Shown in pieces: positions 51,633-60,190 of a DNA stretch of 64,000 nt (the stretch's first letter is position 1; every line of letters begins with the position of its first letter). Origin of the DNA: Streptomyces curacoi (GTDB taxonomy: Bacteria > Actinomycetota > Actinomycetes > Streptomycetales > Streptomycetaceae); assembly GCF_001513975.1 (NCBI RefSeq), contig NZ_KQ947988.1, positions 454,104 to 518,103 on the forward strand. Direction: 5' to 3'. The position numbers and the translations under genes were made by a program. The notes below the pieces were generated by a model that worked only from the letters and a program-made list of their open reading frames with translations, was not told the DNA's origin and ran no database searches.

Positions 51633-52145
51633 TTAGCGCTTGCTGTACTGCGGAGCCTTGCGGGCCTTCTTCAGACCGGCCTTCTTGCGCTCGACCGCAC
51701 GGTCGTCGCGGCGGAGGAAGCCGGCCTTCTTCAGCGGGCCGCGGTTGTTGTCGACGTCGGCCTCGTTCAGCGCGCGGGCGACACCGAGACGCAGCGCACC
51801 GGCCTGGCCGGAGACACCGCCACCGGCGATGCGGGCGATGACGTCGTAACGGCCCTCGAGCTCGAGAACCTTGAACGGCTCGTTGACTTCCTGCTGGTGC
51901 ACCTTGTTCGGGAAGTAGTCCTCAAGGGTGCGACCGTTGATCTTCCACTTGCCGGTGCCCGGAACGATCCGGACACGGGCGATGGCGTTCTTACGGCGGC
52001 CCAGGCCGGCGGCCGGCTGGGGCTCACCGAAGCGCGAGGCGAGGGACTCGGAGGTGTACTCACCCTCCACCGGAACCTCGGACTCGGTGGTGTAGCTGTC
52101 GATGTCAAGCTCTTCGAGCGGCTGCTCGGCAGTGGTCTCGGCCAC
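51633..52145 (-). CDS. rpsI: 30S ribosomal protein S9
   Basis: A 170-residue S9. The N-terminal ~45 residues (acidic, Glu/Thr-rich) are an actinobacterial extension. The conserved core has GRRKNAIARVRIVPGTG, a GGGVSGQAGALRLGVARAL stretch and the decoding-site tail KKARKAPQYSKR. It is cotranscribed with rplM (42-bp gap). Confidence 0.98.
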   Translation of the reverse strand: MAETTAEQPLEELDIDSYTTESEVPVEGEYTSESLASRFGEPQPAAGLGRRKNAIARVRIVPGTGKWKINGRTLEDYFPNKVHQQEVNEPFKVLELEGRYDVIARIAGGGVSGQAGALRLGVARALNEADVDNNRGPLKKAGFLRRDDRAVERKKAGLKKARKAPQYSKR

Positions 52146-52187
52146 GATTCTCCTCAGATTCTCTTCAGTCTTAGGGGGTGGCCGGAC

Positions 52188-52631
52188 TTACTGCGCGACC
52201 TGGGTGATCTCGTACGGCTGCGGCTGCTGCGCGCCGTGCGGGTGCTGGTCACCCTTGTAGACCTTCAGCTTCGAGAGCATCTGACGGCCCAGGGAGTTCT
52301 TGGGGAGCATGCCCTTGACGGCCTTCTCGATGGCCTTCTCGGGGTTCTTGTCGAGCAGCTCGTCGTAACGGACGGAACGCAGACCACCCGGGTAGCCGGA
52401 GTGGCGGTACGCCATCTTCTGCGTCCGCTTGTTGCCGGACAGGTGCACCTTGTCGGCGTTGATGATGATGACGAAGTCACCAGCGTCGACGTGCGGCGCG
52501 TAGATCGGCTTGTGCTTGCCCCGGAGAAGGGTGGCGGCAGTGGTGGCGAGACGGCCCAGGACAACGTCCTGAGCGTCAATGACGTGCCACTGGCGCGTCA
52601 CATCGCCGGGCTTGGGGCTGTACGTACGCAC
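52188..52631 (-). CDS. rplM: 50S ribosomal protein L13
   Basis: A 147-residue L13 with RQWHVIDAQDVVLGRLAT, GDFVIIINADKVHLSGNK and GMLPKNSLGRQML. Full length, GTG/ATG start near 52631. First gene of the rplM-rpsI operon, with a HrdB-like promoter and a ~180-nt leader upstream. Confidence 0.98.
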   Translation of the reverse strand: MRTYSPKPGDVTRQWHVIDAQDVVLGRLATTAATLLRGKHKPIYAPHVDAGDFVIIINADKVHLSGNKRTQKMAYRHSGYPGGLRSVRYDELLDKNPEKAIEKAVKGMLPKNSLGRQMLSKLKVYKGDQHPHGAQQPQPYEITQVAQ

Positions 52632-52810
52632 GGTTCGTAGCCTTCGCTTCGAGTGAATGGTCCTGAACAGGTCACCGAAACGATCACGACAGCCTTGACC
52701 GCACGGCGGCGACGCAAACCGCGTACGTGGGGTCGCTGGTCATCGGCCCGGTGGACCGGTGTAAGGGCCCGTCCCGTGAGAATGAGCAAGCCAATACACA
52801 ACGAACATGC

Positions 52811-52840
52811 AGGATACCTGCGGCGCCATAGCCGGGTCAA
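52811..52840 (-). promoter_or_regulatory. rplM-rpsI promoter
   Basis: TTGACC (52840-52835), 18 bp, TATCCT (52816-52811) on the minus strand fits a strong vegetative promoter, 180 bp upstream of rplM. Confidence 0.65.
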
Positions 52841-52862
52841 AACGGGTTGCCTCGTGCGACGC

Positions 52863-54230
52863 CTACTGTTCAGCACCCAGCGTAGCCGCCCCGCCCTGGG
52901 GGCTGCCGCCCCCGGACCCCCGCTTCGGCCCTGAAGGGGCCTCGTCCTCAAACGCCGGACGGGCTGAGATTGCCTGACCGGCGCCAGAAAGTGACCGCTC
53001 ACTCCCGTCCAGAGGCGCAGCCCCCGGCGGGGTCGAAGGGGCAGCGCCCCTGGAGGATGGGACGGGCAGGGGCGGCGGGGGCGGGGAAACCCGGCCGAAC
53101 CGCAAGCAGTGGGCAGCCAGCGTCATCGCCAGACCACCCAACGTGACCGCATCCCGGAAGGCCCGCCGCTGCCCCGTCTCCAGATAAGGCCAGGTCACCC
53201 CCGGAACCTGCGGAACCAGTGCCAGCCAGAACCACACCCCCCGCACGACCGCCCCCTCGTACGGCAGCCCAGCGAGCAGCACCGGCACGACGACCAGCAG
53301 ATAGTGGTCGTACGACGGCCTGGAGGCCAGGAACGCCGAGAGCATCAGCATCCCCGCCGTCTCCGCGAGCCGCAGCGGCCCGCGATCCCCACACCGCCAG
53401 CGCCGATACGCACACCCCACCCCCGCCCCGGCCGCCGCCACCGCGATCCCCCCGGCCACCACGCCCGGCACCCCGACCCTCGGCAGCACCGCGGCCGGCG
53501 ACGCCTCATAGAGCCGTACAAAGCTGTCGCCGCCGCGCAGCAGAAACGGCAGGGTGCGCGTGAAGAACCCCGCGGGATCCGGCAGCACCAGCGCCGCCGC
53601 CGCGGACATCACCACCGGCACTGCGGCCATCACCGCCAGCCCCCGCCACCGCCCCGCGAAGACGAACAGCAGCCCCACCGGCGCCAGCAACGGCTTCACC
53701 GCGACCGCCGCCCCGATCACCAGCCCGGCCGCCACCCACCGCCCCCGCCCGGCCAGCAACAACCCCAGCGGCAGGGCGAGCACCGCCGCCGCCGTCCAGT
53801 TGCCCAGCAGGACCAGGTGGGCGAACGGGGCGAACCCGACCGCCAGGCCGGTCAGGCCGAGCGCCGCGAAGCGGCTGCGCAGTGCGACACCGTGCAGCCG
53901 TAGCGCGCAGACCCAGCCCCCCACCAGACACCCGGTCACCACCACCGGCACCAGCACGCTCAGCACACTCCGCGGAATCAGCACCTGCGGAGCCGCCGCC
54001 AGTACCGCGCTCGGCAAATAGAGGAAGTGGGAGTCGTCATACGGCGACCCCCCGGCCAGCCACACCCGTGCCGCCCGCACGACGATGGCGTTGTCCATCC
54101 CTCCGTCCGAGGTCACACGCGCCGTACGGGCCACGAGGGCTCCCAGCACGGCCCCGAGCACCACCCACAGATGCCAGGTGGCACGTCGCACCAACCACCC
54201 GGAGATGTCGCTTTTGTGCTCGCTCACCAT
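52863..54230 (-). CDS. GT87-type polyprenyl-P-mannose mannosyltransferase
   Basis: A 455-residue integral membrane GT-C protein with about ten helices (DUF2029/GT87). The ATG at 54230 follows a short cytosolic start. Motifs include the first-loop Asp in VTSDGGMDNAIVVRAA, GGSPYDDSHFLYLPS and VAVKPLLAPVGL. Family members add mannose from polyprenyl-phosphate-mannose to lipomannan-like glycolipids. The neighbouring Dpm-like gene could supply the donor. The last ~75 residues after PPPPPLP are low-complexity and repeat-derived, so the native end is uncertain. Confidence 0.82.
   Translation of the reverse strand: MVSEHKSDISGWLVRRATWHLWVVLGAVLGALVARTARVTSDGGMDNAIVVRAARVWLAGGSPYDDSHFLYLPSAVLAAAPQVLIPRSVLSVLVPVVVTGCLVGGWVCALRLHGVALRSRFAALGLTGLAVGFAPFAHLVLLGNWTAAAVLALPLGLLLAGRGRWVAAGLVIGAAVAVKPLLAPVGLLFVFAGRWRGLAVMAAVPVVMSAAAALVLPDPAGFFTRTLPFLLRGGDSFVRLYEASPAAVLPRVGVPGVVAGGIAVAAAGAGVGCAYRRWRCGDRGPLRLAETAGMLMLSAFLASRPSYDHYLLVVVPVLLAGLPYEGAVVRGVWFWLALVPQVPGVTWPYLETGQRRAFRDAVTLGGLAMTLAAHCLRFGRVSPPPPPLPVPSSRGAAPSTPPGAAPLDGSERSLSGAGQAISARPAFEDEAPSGPKRGSGGGSPQGGAATLGAEQ
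52870..53095. repeat. Streptomyces-type intergenic repeat entering the GT87 gene
   Basis: The blocks ctgggggctgccgcccccgg, cctcaaacgccggacgggct and gggacgggcaggggcggcgg are familiar pieces of the widespread dyad-rich intergenic repeat of Streptomyces genomes. Here they lie inside the 3' end of the mannosyltransferase gene and encode its Gly/Pro/Ser-rich tail. Confidence 0.6.
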
Positions 54231-54300
54231 GTGAACGCTAGGTGCCCGTGGGTCTCTTGAGGCGGACCGGCACGCCCTCGGCCCGTCTAAGATGCGCCCC

Positions 54301-55191
54301 ATGAGCTTTGGGCAGCAGGGGGGACCCCAGTCCCAGTGGGATCCCTGGAAACCGCATTCCCAGCAGCCGTGGAACAGCGGCGACGACGGGACCCCGGACT
54401 GGGCCGCGCTCGCCGAGGCCTCGGAGACCCGCAACAAGCGGCGTCGGCTGCTGTTCATCGGCGGCGGCGCGCTCGCCACCGTCGCGATCGGTGCCGCCGT
54501 CGCCGCGGCGGTGGTCTCGGCGAACGACAGCAACTCCGCCTCGAACAAGCCGACTTCCGAGCTCTCCGGGACAGCGGGTCTGCCGGGCGAGTCCAAGGCC
54601 GCGGAGCCGTCGTTCGAGCCGACGAGCGCGCCGCCGCCGCTGGACCCCAAGGACTTCATCTCCAGCAAGAGCAAGGACACCGCTCCGCTCAGCGCCGAGA
54701 TCCTCTTCCGGGGCACGCAGCTGACCGTGAGTGAGGAGACGGTCTACAAAAAGGGCGCGACGGACGACACGAAGAACTGCTCCGCGGCCACCAAGGGCGG
54801 CCTCCCGAAGATCCTCACCGCCAACGACTGCACCCGCTTCATACGCGTCAGCTACACCAAGGACGGTGTCGCGGTGACGGTCGGCGTGGCGGTCTTCGAC
54901 ACCGCGGCGCAGGCCACCAAGGTCAAGAGCCAGGTCAACACCCAGCAGGACCACGTCGACCCGCTCTACGGCAAGGGCGTCAAGGAGTTCTGCAACGCCG
55001 CCGTCTGCCAGTCGTACGCCAACTCCTACGGCCGCTACGCCTACTTCACCATCGCCGGCTTCACCAACGGCAAGGACGTCACGAACAAGGACACACCGGT
55101 CCTCCGGATGAGCAACAACCTGGCCAAGTTCACGTTCGACCAGATCCACCGGCGGGGCGAGGCACAGGCGTCCGCGGCGGCCAACGAGTAG
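54301..55191 (+). CDS. Membrane-anchored protein, function unknown
   Basis: 296 residues. A Gln/Pro/Trp-rich cytoplasmic start (residues 1-45) and RNKRRR precede one helix (LLFIGGGALATVAIGAAVAAAVV), then a Ser/Thr/Pro linker and an extracytoplasmic domain (residues 115-290) with four Cys that may pair. No enzymatic motif. Divergent from GT87 by 70 bp. Conserved-looking but unrecognised. Confidence 0.8.
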   Translation: MSFGQQGGPQSQWDPWKPHSQQPWNSGDDGTPDWAALAEASETRNKRRRLLFIGGGALATVAIGAAVAAAVVSANDSNSASNKPTSELSGTAGLPGESKAAEPSFEPTSAPPPLDPKDFISSKSKDTAPLSAEILFRGTQLTVSEETVYKKGATDDTKNCSAATKGGLPKILTANDCTRFIRVSYTKDGVAVTVGVAVFDTAAQATKVKSQVNTQQDHVDPLYGKGVKEFCNAAVCQSYANSYGRYAYFTIAGFTNGKDVTNKDTPVLRMSNNLAKFTFDQIHRRGEAQASAAANE

Positions 55192-55210
55192 TCGGCCGCC
55201 GCCCGCGGGC

Positions 55211-55984
55211 TCACCTGTGCTTCAGGCGCAGCCTGATCGGTACGACGGCCGACTCCAGCTGGGTCCTCAGCGTCATCTTCGACACGCCCTCCGTCCGCTC
55301 CCCGAAGCGGATCGGGATCTCGACGGCGCGGTGCCCGGCCCGCACGGCCTTGTACTTCAGCTCGACCTGGAAGCTGTAGCCCGCGCTGTCCAGGGTGGCC
55401 AGGTCGAGCTCGCGCAGGGTGGCCGCCGACCACAGGTTGAAGCCGGCCGTGATGTCCCGGATCTCGGTGCCGAGCACGGCACGGGCGTAGCGGTTGGCGA
55501 ACCGGGACAGCAGCACCCGGTGCAGGCCCCAGTCCTCGTCGAGCGAGCCGCCCTCCACGTACCGGCTGCCGACGACCAGGCCCGCTCCGCGGGCCACCGC
55601 CGCGTCCAGCATCCGCGGCACCGCCTCCACCGGATGGCTGCCGTCGGCGTCCATCTGGACGACGTACCCGGCGCCCTCCGCCAGCGCGGCGGTCATGCCC
55701 GCGACGTACGCCCGCCCCAGGCCGTCCTTCTCGGTGCGGTGCAGCACGCTCATCCGGCGCCGCCCGGCGGGCTGGTCGGCGTTGTACTTCTCGGCGAGCT
55801 CCTCGGCGAGCCGCCCGGTGCCGTCCGGGCTGGAGTCGTCGACGACCTTCAGATGCAGCCCGTCGACCGGCAGGCCGAGCACCAGCTCCGCCATCCGCGG
55901 CAGGTTCGCGGCCTCGTTGTACGTCGGCATCACCACGGTGACCGGTGGACCGGCGTGTCCGTCGTGGCTGTCGCGTTCCGTCAT
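55211..55984 (-). CDS. Polyprenyl-phosphate mannose synthase (Dpm1-like GT2)
   Basis: A 257-residue GT2 enzyme without C-terminal membrane helices. The donor site has VVMPTYNEAANLPRM and LKVVDDSSPDGT; the metal motif is MDADGSH; NRYARAVLG and IRDITAGFNLWS are Dpm1 signatures. It would make polyprenyl-P-mannose (or -glucose) on the inner face. Last gene of the five-gene minus-strand operon, 30 bp after the dehydrogenase. The product is the expected donor for the GT-C enzymes nearby. Confidence 0.88.
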   Translation of the reverse strand: MTERDSHDGHAGPPVTVVMPTYNEAANLPRMAELVLGLPVDGLHLKVVDDSSPDGTGRLAEELAEKYNADQPAGRRRMSVLHRTEKDGLGRAYVAGMTAALAEGAGYVVQMDADGSHPVEAVPRMLDAAVARGAGLVVGSRYVEGGSLDEDWGLHRVLLSRFANRYARAVLGTEIRDITAGFNLWSAATLRELDLATLDSAGYSFQVELKYKAVRAGHRAVEIPIRFGERTEGVSKMTLRTQLESAVVPIRLRLKHR

Positions 55985-56014
55985 GGCTTTCTCTTTCCCT
56001 CCCCTGAAAAGCCC

Positions 56015-57325
56015 CTACCGGAGCTCCTCCCCTACGGATCCGGGCCTCCCCAGTGCCCGGAACTGCCAGCCCGCCGCGGTCCAGCGGTCCGCGTCGAGCA
56101 CCCCCCGCCCGTCCACGATCCGGGGACGGGAAACCGTCGACCGGGCCCGCACCGGGTCGATCTCCCGGTACTGCGGCCACTCGGTCAGATGCAGCACGAG
56201 ATCGGCACGTTGCAGCGCCTCCTCGGCCGACAGCGCGTACCCGAGGAGCGGGAACACCTTGCGGGCGTTGTCCATCGCCTCGGGGTCGTGGACCGTGACG
56301 TCGGCGCCGTCCAGGCGCAGGCGGGCGGCGACGTTGAGGGCCGGTGAGTCACGGATGTCGTCGGAGTCCGGTTTGAAGGCGGCGCCGAGTACGGCGATCC
56401 GGGCGCCCAGTACGGATCCTCCGCACAGCTCCCGGGCCAGTTCGACCACCTTGTCGCGGCGCCGCATGTTGATGGCGTCGACCTCGCGCAGGAAGGCCAG
56501 CGAGACGCCCAGTTCGTCGGCGCGGTGCGCGAAGGCGCGGATGTCCTTGGGCAGACAGCCGCCGCCGAAGCCGATCCCGGCGCGCAGGAACTTGCGGCCG
56601 ATCCGGTCGTCGTGGCCGATGGCCTCGGCGAGCACGCCGACGTCGCCGCCGGCCACCTCGCACATCTCGGCCATCGCGTTGATGAAGGAGATCTTGGTGG
56701 CGAGGAAGGCGTTGGCGGCCGTCTTGACCAGCTCGGCGGTCGGGAGGTCGGCGGTGACGAGCGGGGTGCCGGCGGCGAGAACGGGGGCGTACACCGCCCG
56801 CAGGATCGTTTCGGCCCGCTTCGACCGCACCCCGAACACCAGCCGGTCCGGCCGCAGCGTGTCCTCGACGGCGAAGCCCTCCCGCAGGAACTCCGGGTTC
56901 CAGGCGACCTCGGCACCGGTGTGCGTGTCCGCGAGCCGCCCCGCCGTCCCCACCGGCACCGTCGACTTGCCGACCAGCAGCGCGTCCGGCCCGGCGTGCT
57001 CCGCGATCGCCGCGAAGGCCGCGTCGACGTACGTCAGATCCGCGCCCTCGGAGCCCTTGAGCTGGGGCGTGCCGACGCACACGAAGTGCACGTCGGCGAA
57101 GGCCCCGGCCTCCTCGTAGTCGCCCGTGAACCGGAGCCGCCCGCTCGCCGTGTGCTGCGCGATCAGCTCGGGCAGCCCGGGCTCGTGGAATGGCACGCGG
57201 CCCGCCCGGAGCGCGGCCACCTTGTCCGGGTCCACGTCGACCCCGAGCACCTCGTGGCCGAGTTCCGCCATGCAGGCGGCGTGGGTGGCACCCAGGTAGC
57301 CGGTGCCGATGACGGTGAGCCGCAT
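56015..57325 (-). CDS. UDP-glucose / GDP-mannose 6-dehydrogenase
   Basis: A 436-residue nucleotide-sugar 6-dehydrogenase. The NAD-binding motif VIGTGYLGATHAACMAELGH opens the protein (ATG at 57325); STVPVGTA, FLRAGIGFGGGCLPKD (catalytic Cys) and the C-terminal Rossmann AVLGAAFKPDSDDIRDSP follow. It oxidises a sugar nucleotide to the uronic acid, most often UDP-glucose to UDP-glucuronate. In this operon it implies that the polymer carries a uronic acid. 16-bp gap to the upstream gene. Confidence 0.92.
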   Translation of the reverse strand: MRLTVIGTGYLGATHAACMAELGHEVLGVDVDPDKVAALRAGRVPFHEPGLPELIAQHTASGRLRFTGDYEEAGAFADVHFVCVGTPQLKGSEGADLTYVDAAFAAIAEHAGPDALLVGKSTVPVGTAGRLADTHTGAEVAWNPEFLREGFAVEDTLRPDRLVFGVRSKRAETILRAVYAPVLAAGTPLVTADLPTAELVKTAANAFLATKISFINAMAEMCEVAGGDVGVLAEAIGHDDRIGRKFLRAGIGFGGGCLPKDIRAFAHRADELGVSLAFLREVDAINMRRRDKVVELARELCGGSVLGARIAVLGAAFKPDSDDIRDSPALNVAARLRLDGADVTVHDPEAMDNARKVFPLLGYALSAEEALQRADLVLHLTEWPQYREIDPVRARSTVSRPRIVDGRGVLDADRWTAAGWQFRALGRPGSVGEELR

Positions 57326-57341
57326 GGGTACGGCTCCTTTC

Positions 57342-59150
57342 TCAGGAGGTCTTGATCCAGATGCGGTAGGTGCCCGTGCCGCTGGAGTTGCGGAACGGCA
57401 CCTCGCCGAGGAGCCGGTAGTGCGGGTTGCCCTTGACGGCGGCTGCGATGACGTCGTCGGCGCGCGGGTTGGTGAGCCCGTCAAGGACGATCAGGTCGAA
57501 CTCGCCCTCGCGCAGCGCCGCGCGGTAGGCGTCGTCGCCGGTGCGGTACTTGCCCTTCTCGTCCGTGTACTCCATGCCGAAGACGCCCTGCCACTGGCGG
57601 TGGGTGGTCCTGTCCCGCAGGTAGTACACGGGCACCTCGGGCGTGGAGGCGAGGTAGTGGCCCTTGGCGTCCACATGGGAGTCGATGGTCCGGATCATCT
57701 TCGAGGAGTCGGGCCAGACGCCGAAGCGCCAGTCCGCCTGCGAGATGCCGAGGCACAGCACCGCCGTCCACAGCATGATCCCGAGCTGGGGGTAGCGGAA
57801 GTGCGCGCCCACCAGCCGGGTCACGCCCACGCCCGCCATCGGGGCGGCGAACAGCAGGCCGAACCCGACGTGCTTGAAGAGCGAGACCACGGTGGCCAGA
57901 TGGATCTGGTACGCGGGCGCGAGCACGGCCGTACCGCACAGCAGCAGGCCGAGCATGGCCCGCCAGCGCCAGCCGGGGCTGCCCAGGCGCAGCGCGACCG
58001 GCGACTCGTTCATCCGGCTGCGCCGCACATAGGAGACGGCGCCGCCGACGGCGGCGAGGAACATCAGCCCGCCCCACTCCATCGAGCGCTGGAGCAGGAA
58101 CCGGGCGCTGTCGGAGCCGTGGTCACGGTCGGTGGTGGTCTGCCGGACACCGGCGAGCAGGTCGGTGGCGTACATCCCCGCCAGCAGCAGACCGCCGATG
58201 CCGAGGCCGAGCAGCACCATCCGCAGGAACGATTTGGCGCCCTTGTGCGGCCAGGCCGTGAGCAGCGCGAGGCCCACGATGGTCGGCAGGTACAGCGCCG
58301 AGGCGTACTTCACGCCGACCGCGAGCACCGCCACGGGCGCGGCCAGCAGCACGGCGGCCACGGGCGCCCGGTCGGTGCGCACCACGATCCAGGTGGCCAG
58401 CGCCAGCAGGAACACCGCCATCGCGTCGTACGTCGCGAAGTACCCCATGACGACGGTCGACTGGAGCACCGCGAACAGCGCCGCCGCGGCCAGCGCCGCC
58501 CGCTCGTTGAACAGCCGCCGGGTGAAGGAGTACAGCAGCCCGGTGGTGCCCAGCATGAACAGCAGGCTCAGACACCGCGCCCCCGTCAGCCCGAACTGCC
58601 CGTCCACCAGCGCGCCCAGCACCGGGTACAGCTGCGGCGAACCGGAGAAGTAGGCGGCGTAGTCGATGGGCAGCGGGGTGCCGTCGAGCAGATGGGCGAG
58701 CTCGGCGTGGCCGGCCGCGATGTACAGGGCCTCGTCCTGGAACGCCGTGTTGGACAGCCGTAGCGACAGCGCCGCCTGGATGGCCAGGACGCACAGCAGC
58801 ACGGCCCGGCTGACCCAGGCCCGCCGCCTGCTCGCCGCCATGTCCCAGCCGGCTTCCGGCGTTTCGGGGATGTGGTACTCGGGCTCGTCGTCCGGCACCT
58901 GCTGGTACTGGACCGTGCGCAGCGCGTACGTCGGCTGGTCGTCGTGCAGCCCCTGCGGCTGCTGGGGGACGGCTGCCGCGTACTGCGCCTGCTGCTGCTC
59001 GTAGGCCTGGGCCTGCTCGTCGTACGGGTAGCCCTGCTGGTGGGGAGGCTGCCCGTCGGAGTTGAACCACGTGGAGGCCGACTCGTCCTCGGCATACGGG
59101 TCGTAGGGCTGAGGCGTGTAGTGCGTGGGCTGATCGGGTCGGGAGGTCAT
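57342..59150 (-). CDS. GT-C membrane glycosyltransferase, ArnT/PMT-like
   Basis: A 602-residue protein. A ~115-residue Gln/Tyr/Pro-rich cytoplasmic N-terminus (DEQAQAYEQQQAQY) precedes about eleven helices. The first extracellular loop carries the GT-C Asp-Glu in FQDEALYIAAGH, as in PMT/ArnT. A soluble C-terminal domain (about residues 480-602) ends in YRIWIKTS. It would transfer a sugar from a polyprenyl-phosphate carrier outside the membrane. The start ATG overlaps the GH26 stop (TGATG), so translation is coupled. Confidence 0.86.
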   Translation of the reverse strand: MTSRPDQPTHYTPQPYDPYAEDESASTWFNSDGQPPHQQGYPYDEQAQAYEQQQAQYAAAVPQQPQGLHDDQPTYALRTVQYQQVPDDEPEYHIPETPEAGWDMAASRRRAWVSRAVLLCVLAIQAALSLRLSNTAFQDEALYIAAGHAELAHLLDGTPLPIDYAAYFSGSPQLYPVLGALVDGQFGLTGARCLSLLFMLGTTGLLYSFTRRLFNERAALAAAALFAVLQSTVVMGYFATYDAMAVFLLALATWIVVRTDRAPVAAVLLAAPVAVLAVGVKYASALYLPTIVGLALLTAWPHKGAKSFLRMVLLGLGIGGLLLAGMYATDLLAGVRQTTTDRDHGSDSARFLLQRSMEWGGLMFLAAVGGAVSYVRRSRMNESPVALRLGSPGWRWRAMLGLLLCGTAVLAPAYQIHLATVVSLFKHVGFGLLFAAPMAGVGVTRLVGAHFRYPQLGIMLWTAVLCLGISQADWRFGVWPDSSKMIRTIDSHVDAKGHYLASTPEVPVYYLRDRTTHRQWQGVFGMEYTDEKGKYRTGDDAYRAALREGEFDLIVLDGLTNPRADDVIAAAVKGNPHYRLLGEVPFRNSSGTGTYRIWIKTS

Positions 59151-60190
59151 CACGGCTTCCGTACGTCGAAGCCGAAGCTGTCGTCGGCGGCCAGGCGCTT
59201 GAACTCCTTCAGCGCCAGCGGGCTCGCCTCCAGTCGCCAGTCGGCACGCTTTTTGTGGTTGAACCAGACGAAACCGAGCATGTCGTCGTCCGCCGCGACG
59301 CCCGCGAACAGGTTGCGGATGTCGGCTCGGCGCCGCTCCCCCGCCATGGCCCCGGTCTCCAGCAGGATCATCGGCTTCTCGGTGAAGGTGCGGACCTGGT
59401 CGCGGGTCGGCCCGAAGACGCTGTCGAAGGCGTTGTCCTCCTGGATCGTCCAGTAGCCGATCAGGCCGACCCAGTCGACATAGGCGTCGCCCGGGTAGTA
59501 CGGCTTGAGCTTGACGCTCCCCACCGGGTTGACGATGTTGGGCGACCAGGCCCAGATGACGTTCGAGGCGCCGACGTCGACGAAGGTCTGGTGGATGTGC
59601 CGCCAGGCGGCCACGTAGTCCTTCGGGGTCACGTTCTTCGTGCCCCACTTCTCCCAGTGCCCGTTGAACTCGTCGGCGAAGGAGATCACGACGGGCAGGT
59701 TCAGCTTGCGCACCGCCGTCGCGTACTCCTTGATGTACGCGTCCGACTTGCCCGCCGCGATATCGGCGACGGGGGTGTCGAAGGGCTCCCACGACATCAG
59801 CGTCATGGCACCCTCGCGCCAGGCGTTGCGCACCCCGGTGGCGTCGAAGCCGTCGCCCCAGGCGGCGTAGTACTCGATGAGGTTCGGCTGCTTGCCGACC
59901 ATCCTCGTATAGGTGTCGATGCCCTTCATGGAGTTCGGCGCGCCCTCGACGGCGGCACCGAAGTACTTCTTGTCCGGCTTCAGCAGCGGTACGACGTCGT
60001 AGGGGACGTCGGCCTCGGGGCTCGCCGCGGCATCGGCGCCGGCCCCGGCCTCCCCGGCACCGGCCGAGGAGGAACCGCCCGAGGAGGTACCGCCCGACTC
60101 CTCGCTGAGGACTGAGCATCCGCTGAGGGCGAGCACGCCGGTGAGCAGGCCGGCCGCCAGGGCCGTACGGATGCGGCTGAACGACTGCAT
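59150..60190 (-). CDS. GH26-type lipoprotein glycosidase
   Basis: A 346-residue lipoprotein: lipobox LALSGC (Cys25), a Ser/Gly/Ala linker to residue 60, then a GH26-like barrel. Probable catalytic residues are Glu in SFADEFNGHWEKW (acid/base) and Glu in PMILLETGAM (nucleophile). GH26 enzymes cut beta-mannan or beta-1,3/1,4 glucans. Anchored outside, between a synthase and a GT-C transferase, it probably trims or releases the nascent polymer, as BcsZ does for cellulose. Overlaps both neighbours by TGATG. Confidence 0.88.
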   Translation of the reverse strand: MQSFSRIRTALAAGLLTGVLALSGCSVLSEESGGTSSGGSSSAGAGEAGAGADAAASPEADVPYDVVPLLKPDKKYFGAAVEGAPNSMKGIDTYTRMVGKQPNLIEYYAAWGDGFDATGVRNAWREGAMTLMSWEPFDTPVADIAAGKSDAYIKEYATAVRKLNLPVVISFADEFNGHWEKWGTKNVTPKDYVAAWRHIHQTFVDVGASNVIWAWSPNIVNPVGSVKLKPYYPGDAYVDWVGLIGYWTIQEDNAFDSVFGPTRDQVRTFTEKPMILLETGAMAGERRRADIRNLFAGVAADDDMLGFVWFNHKKRADWRLEASPLALKEFKRLAADDSFGFDVRKP

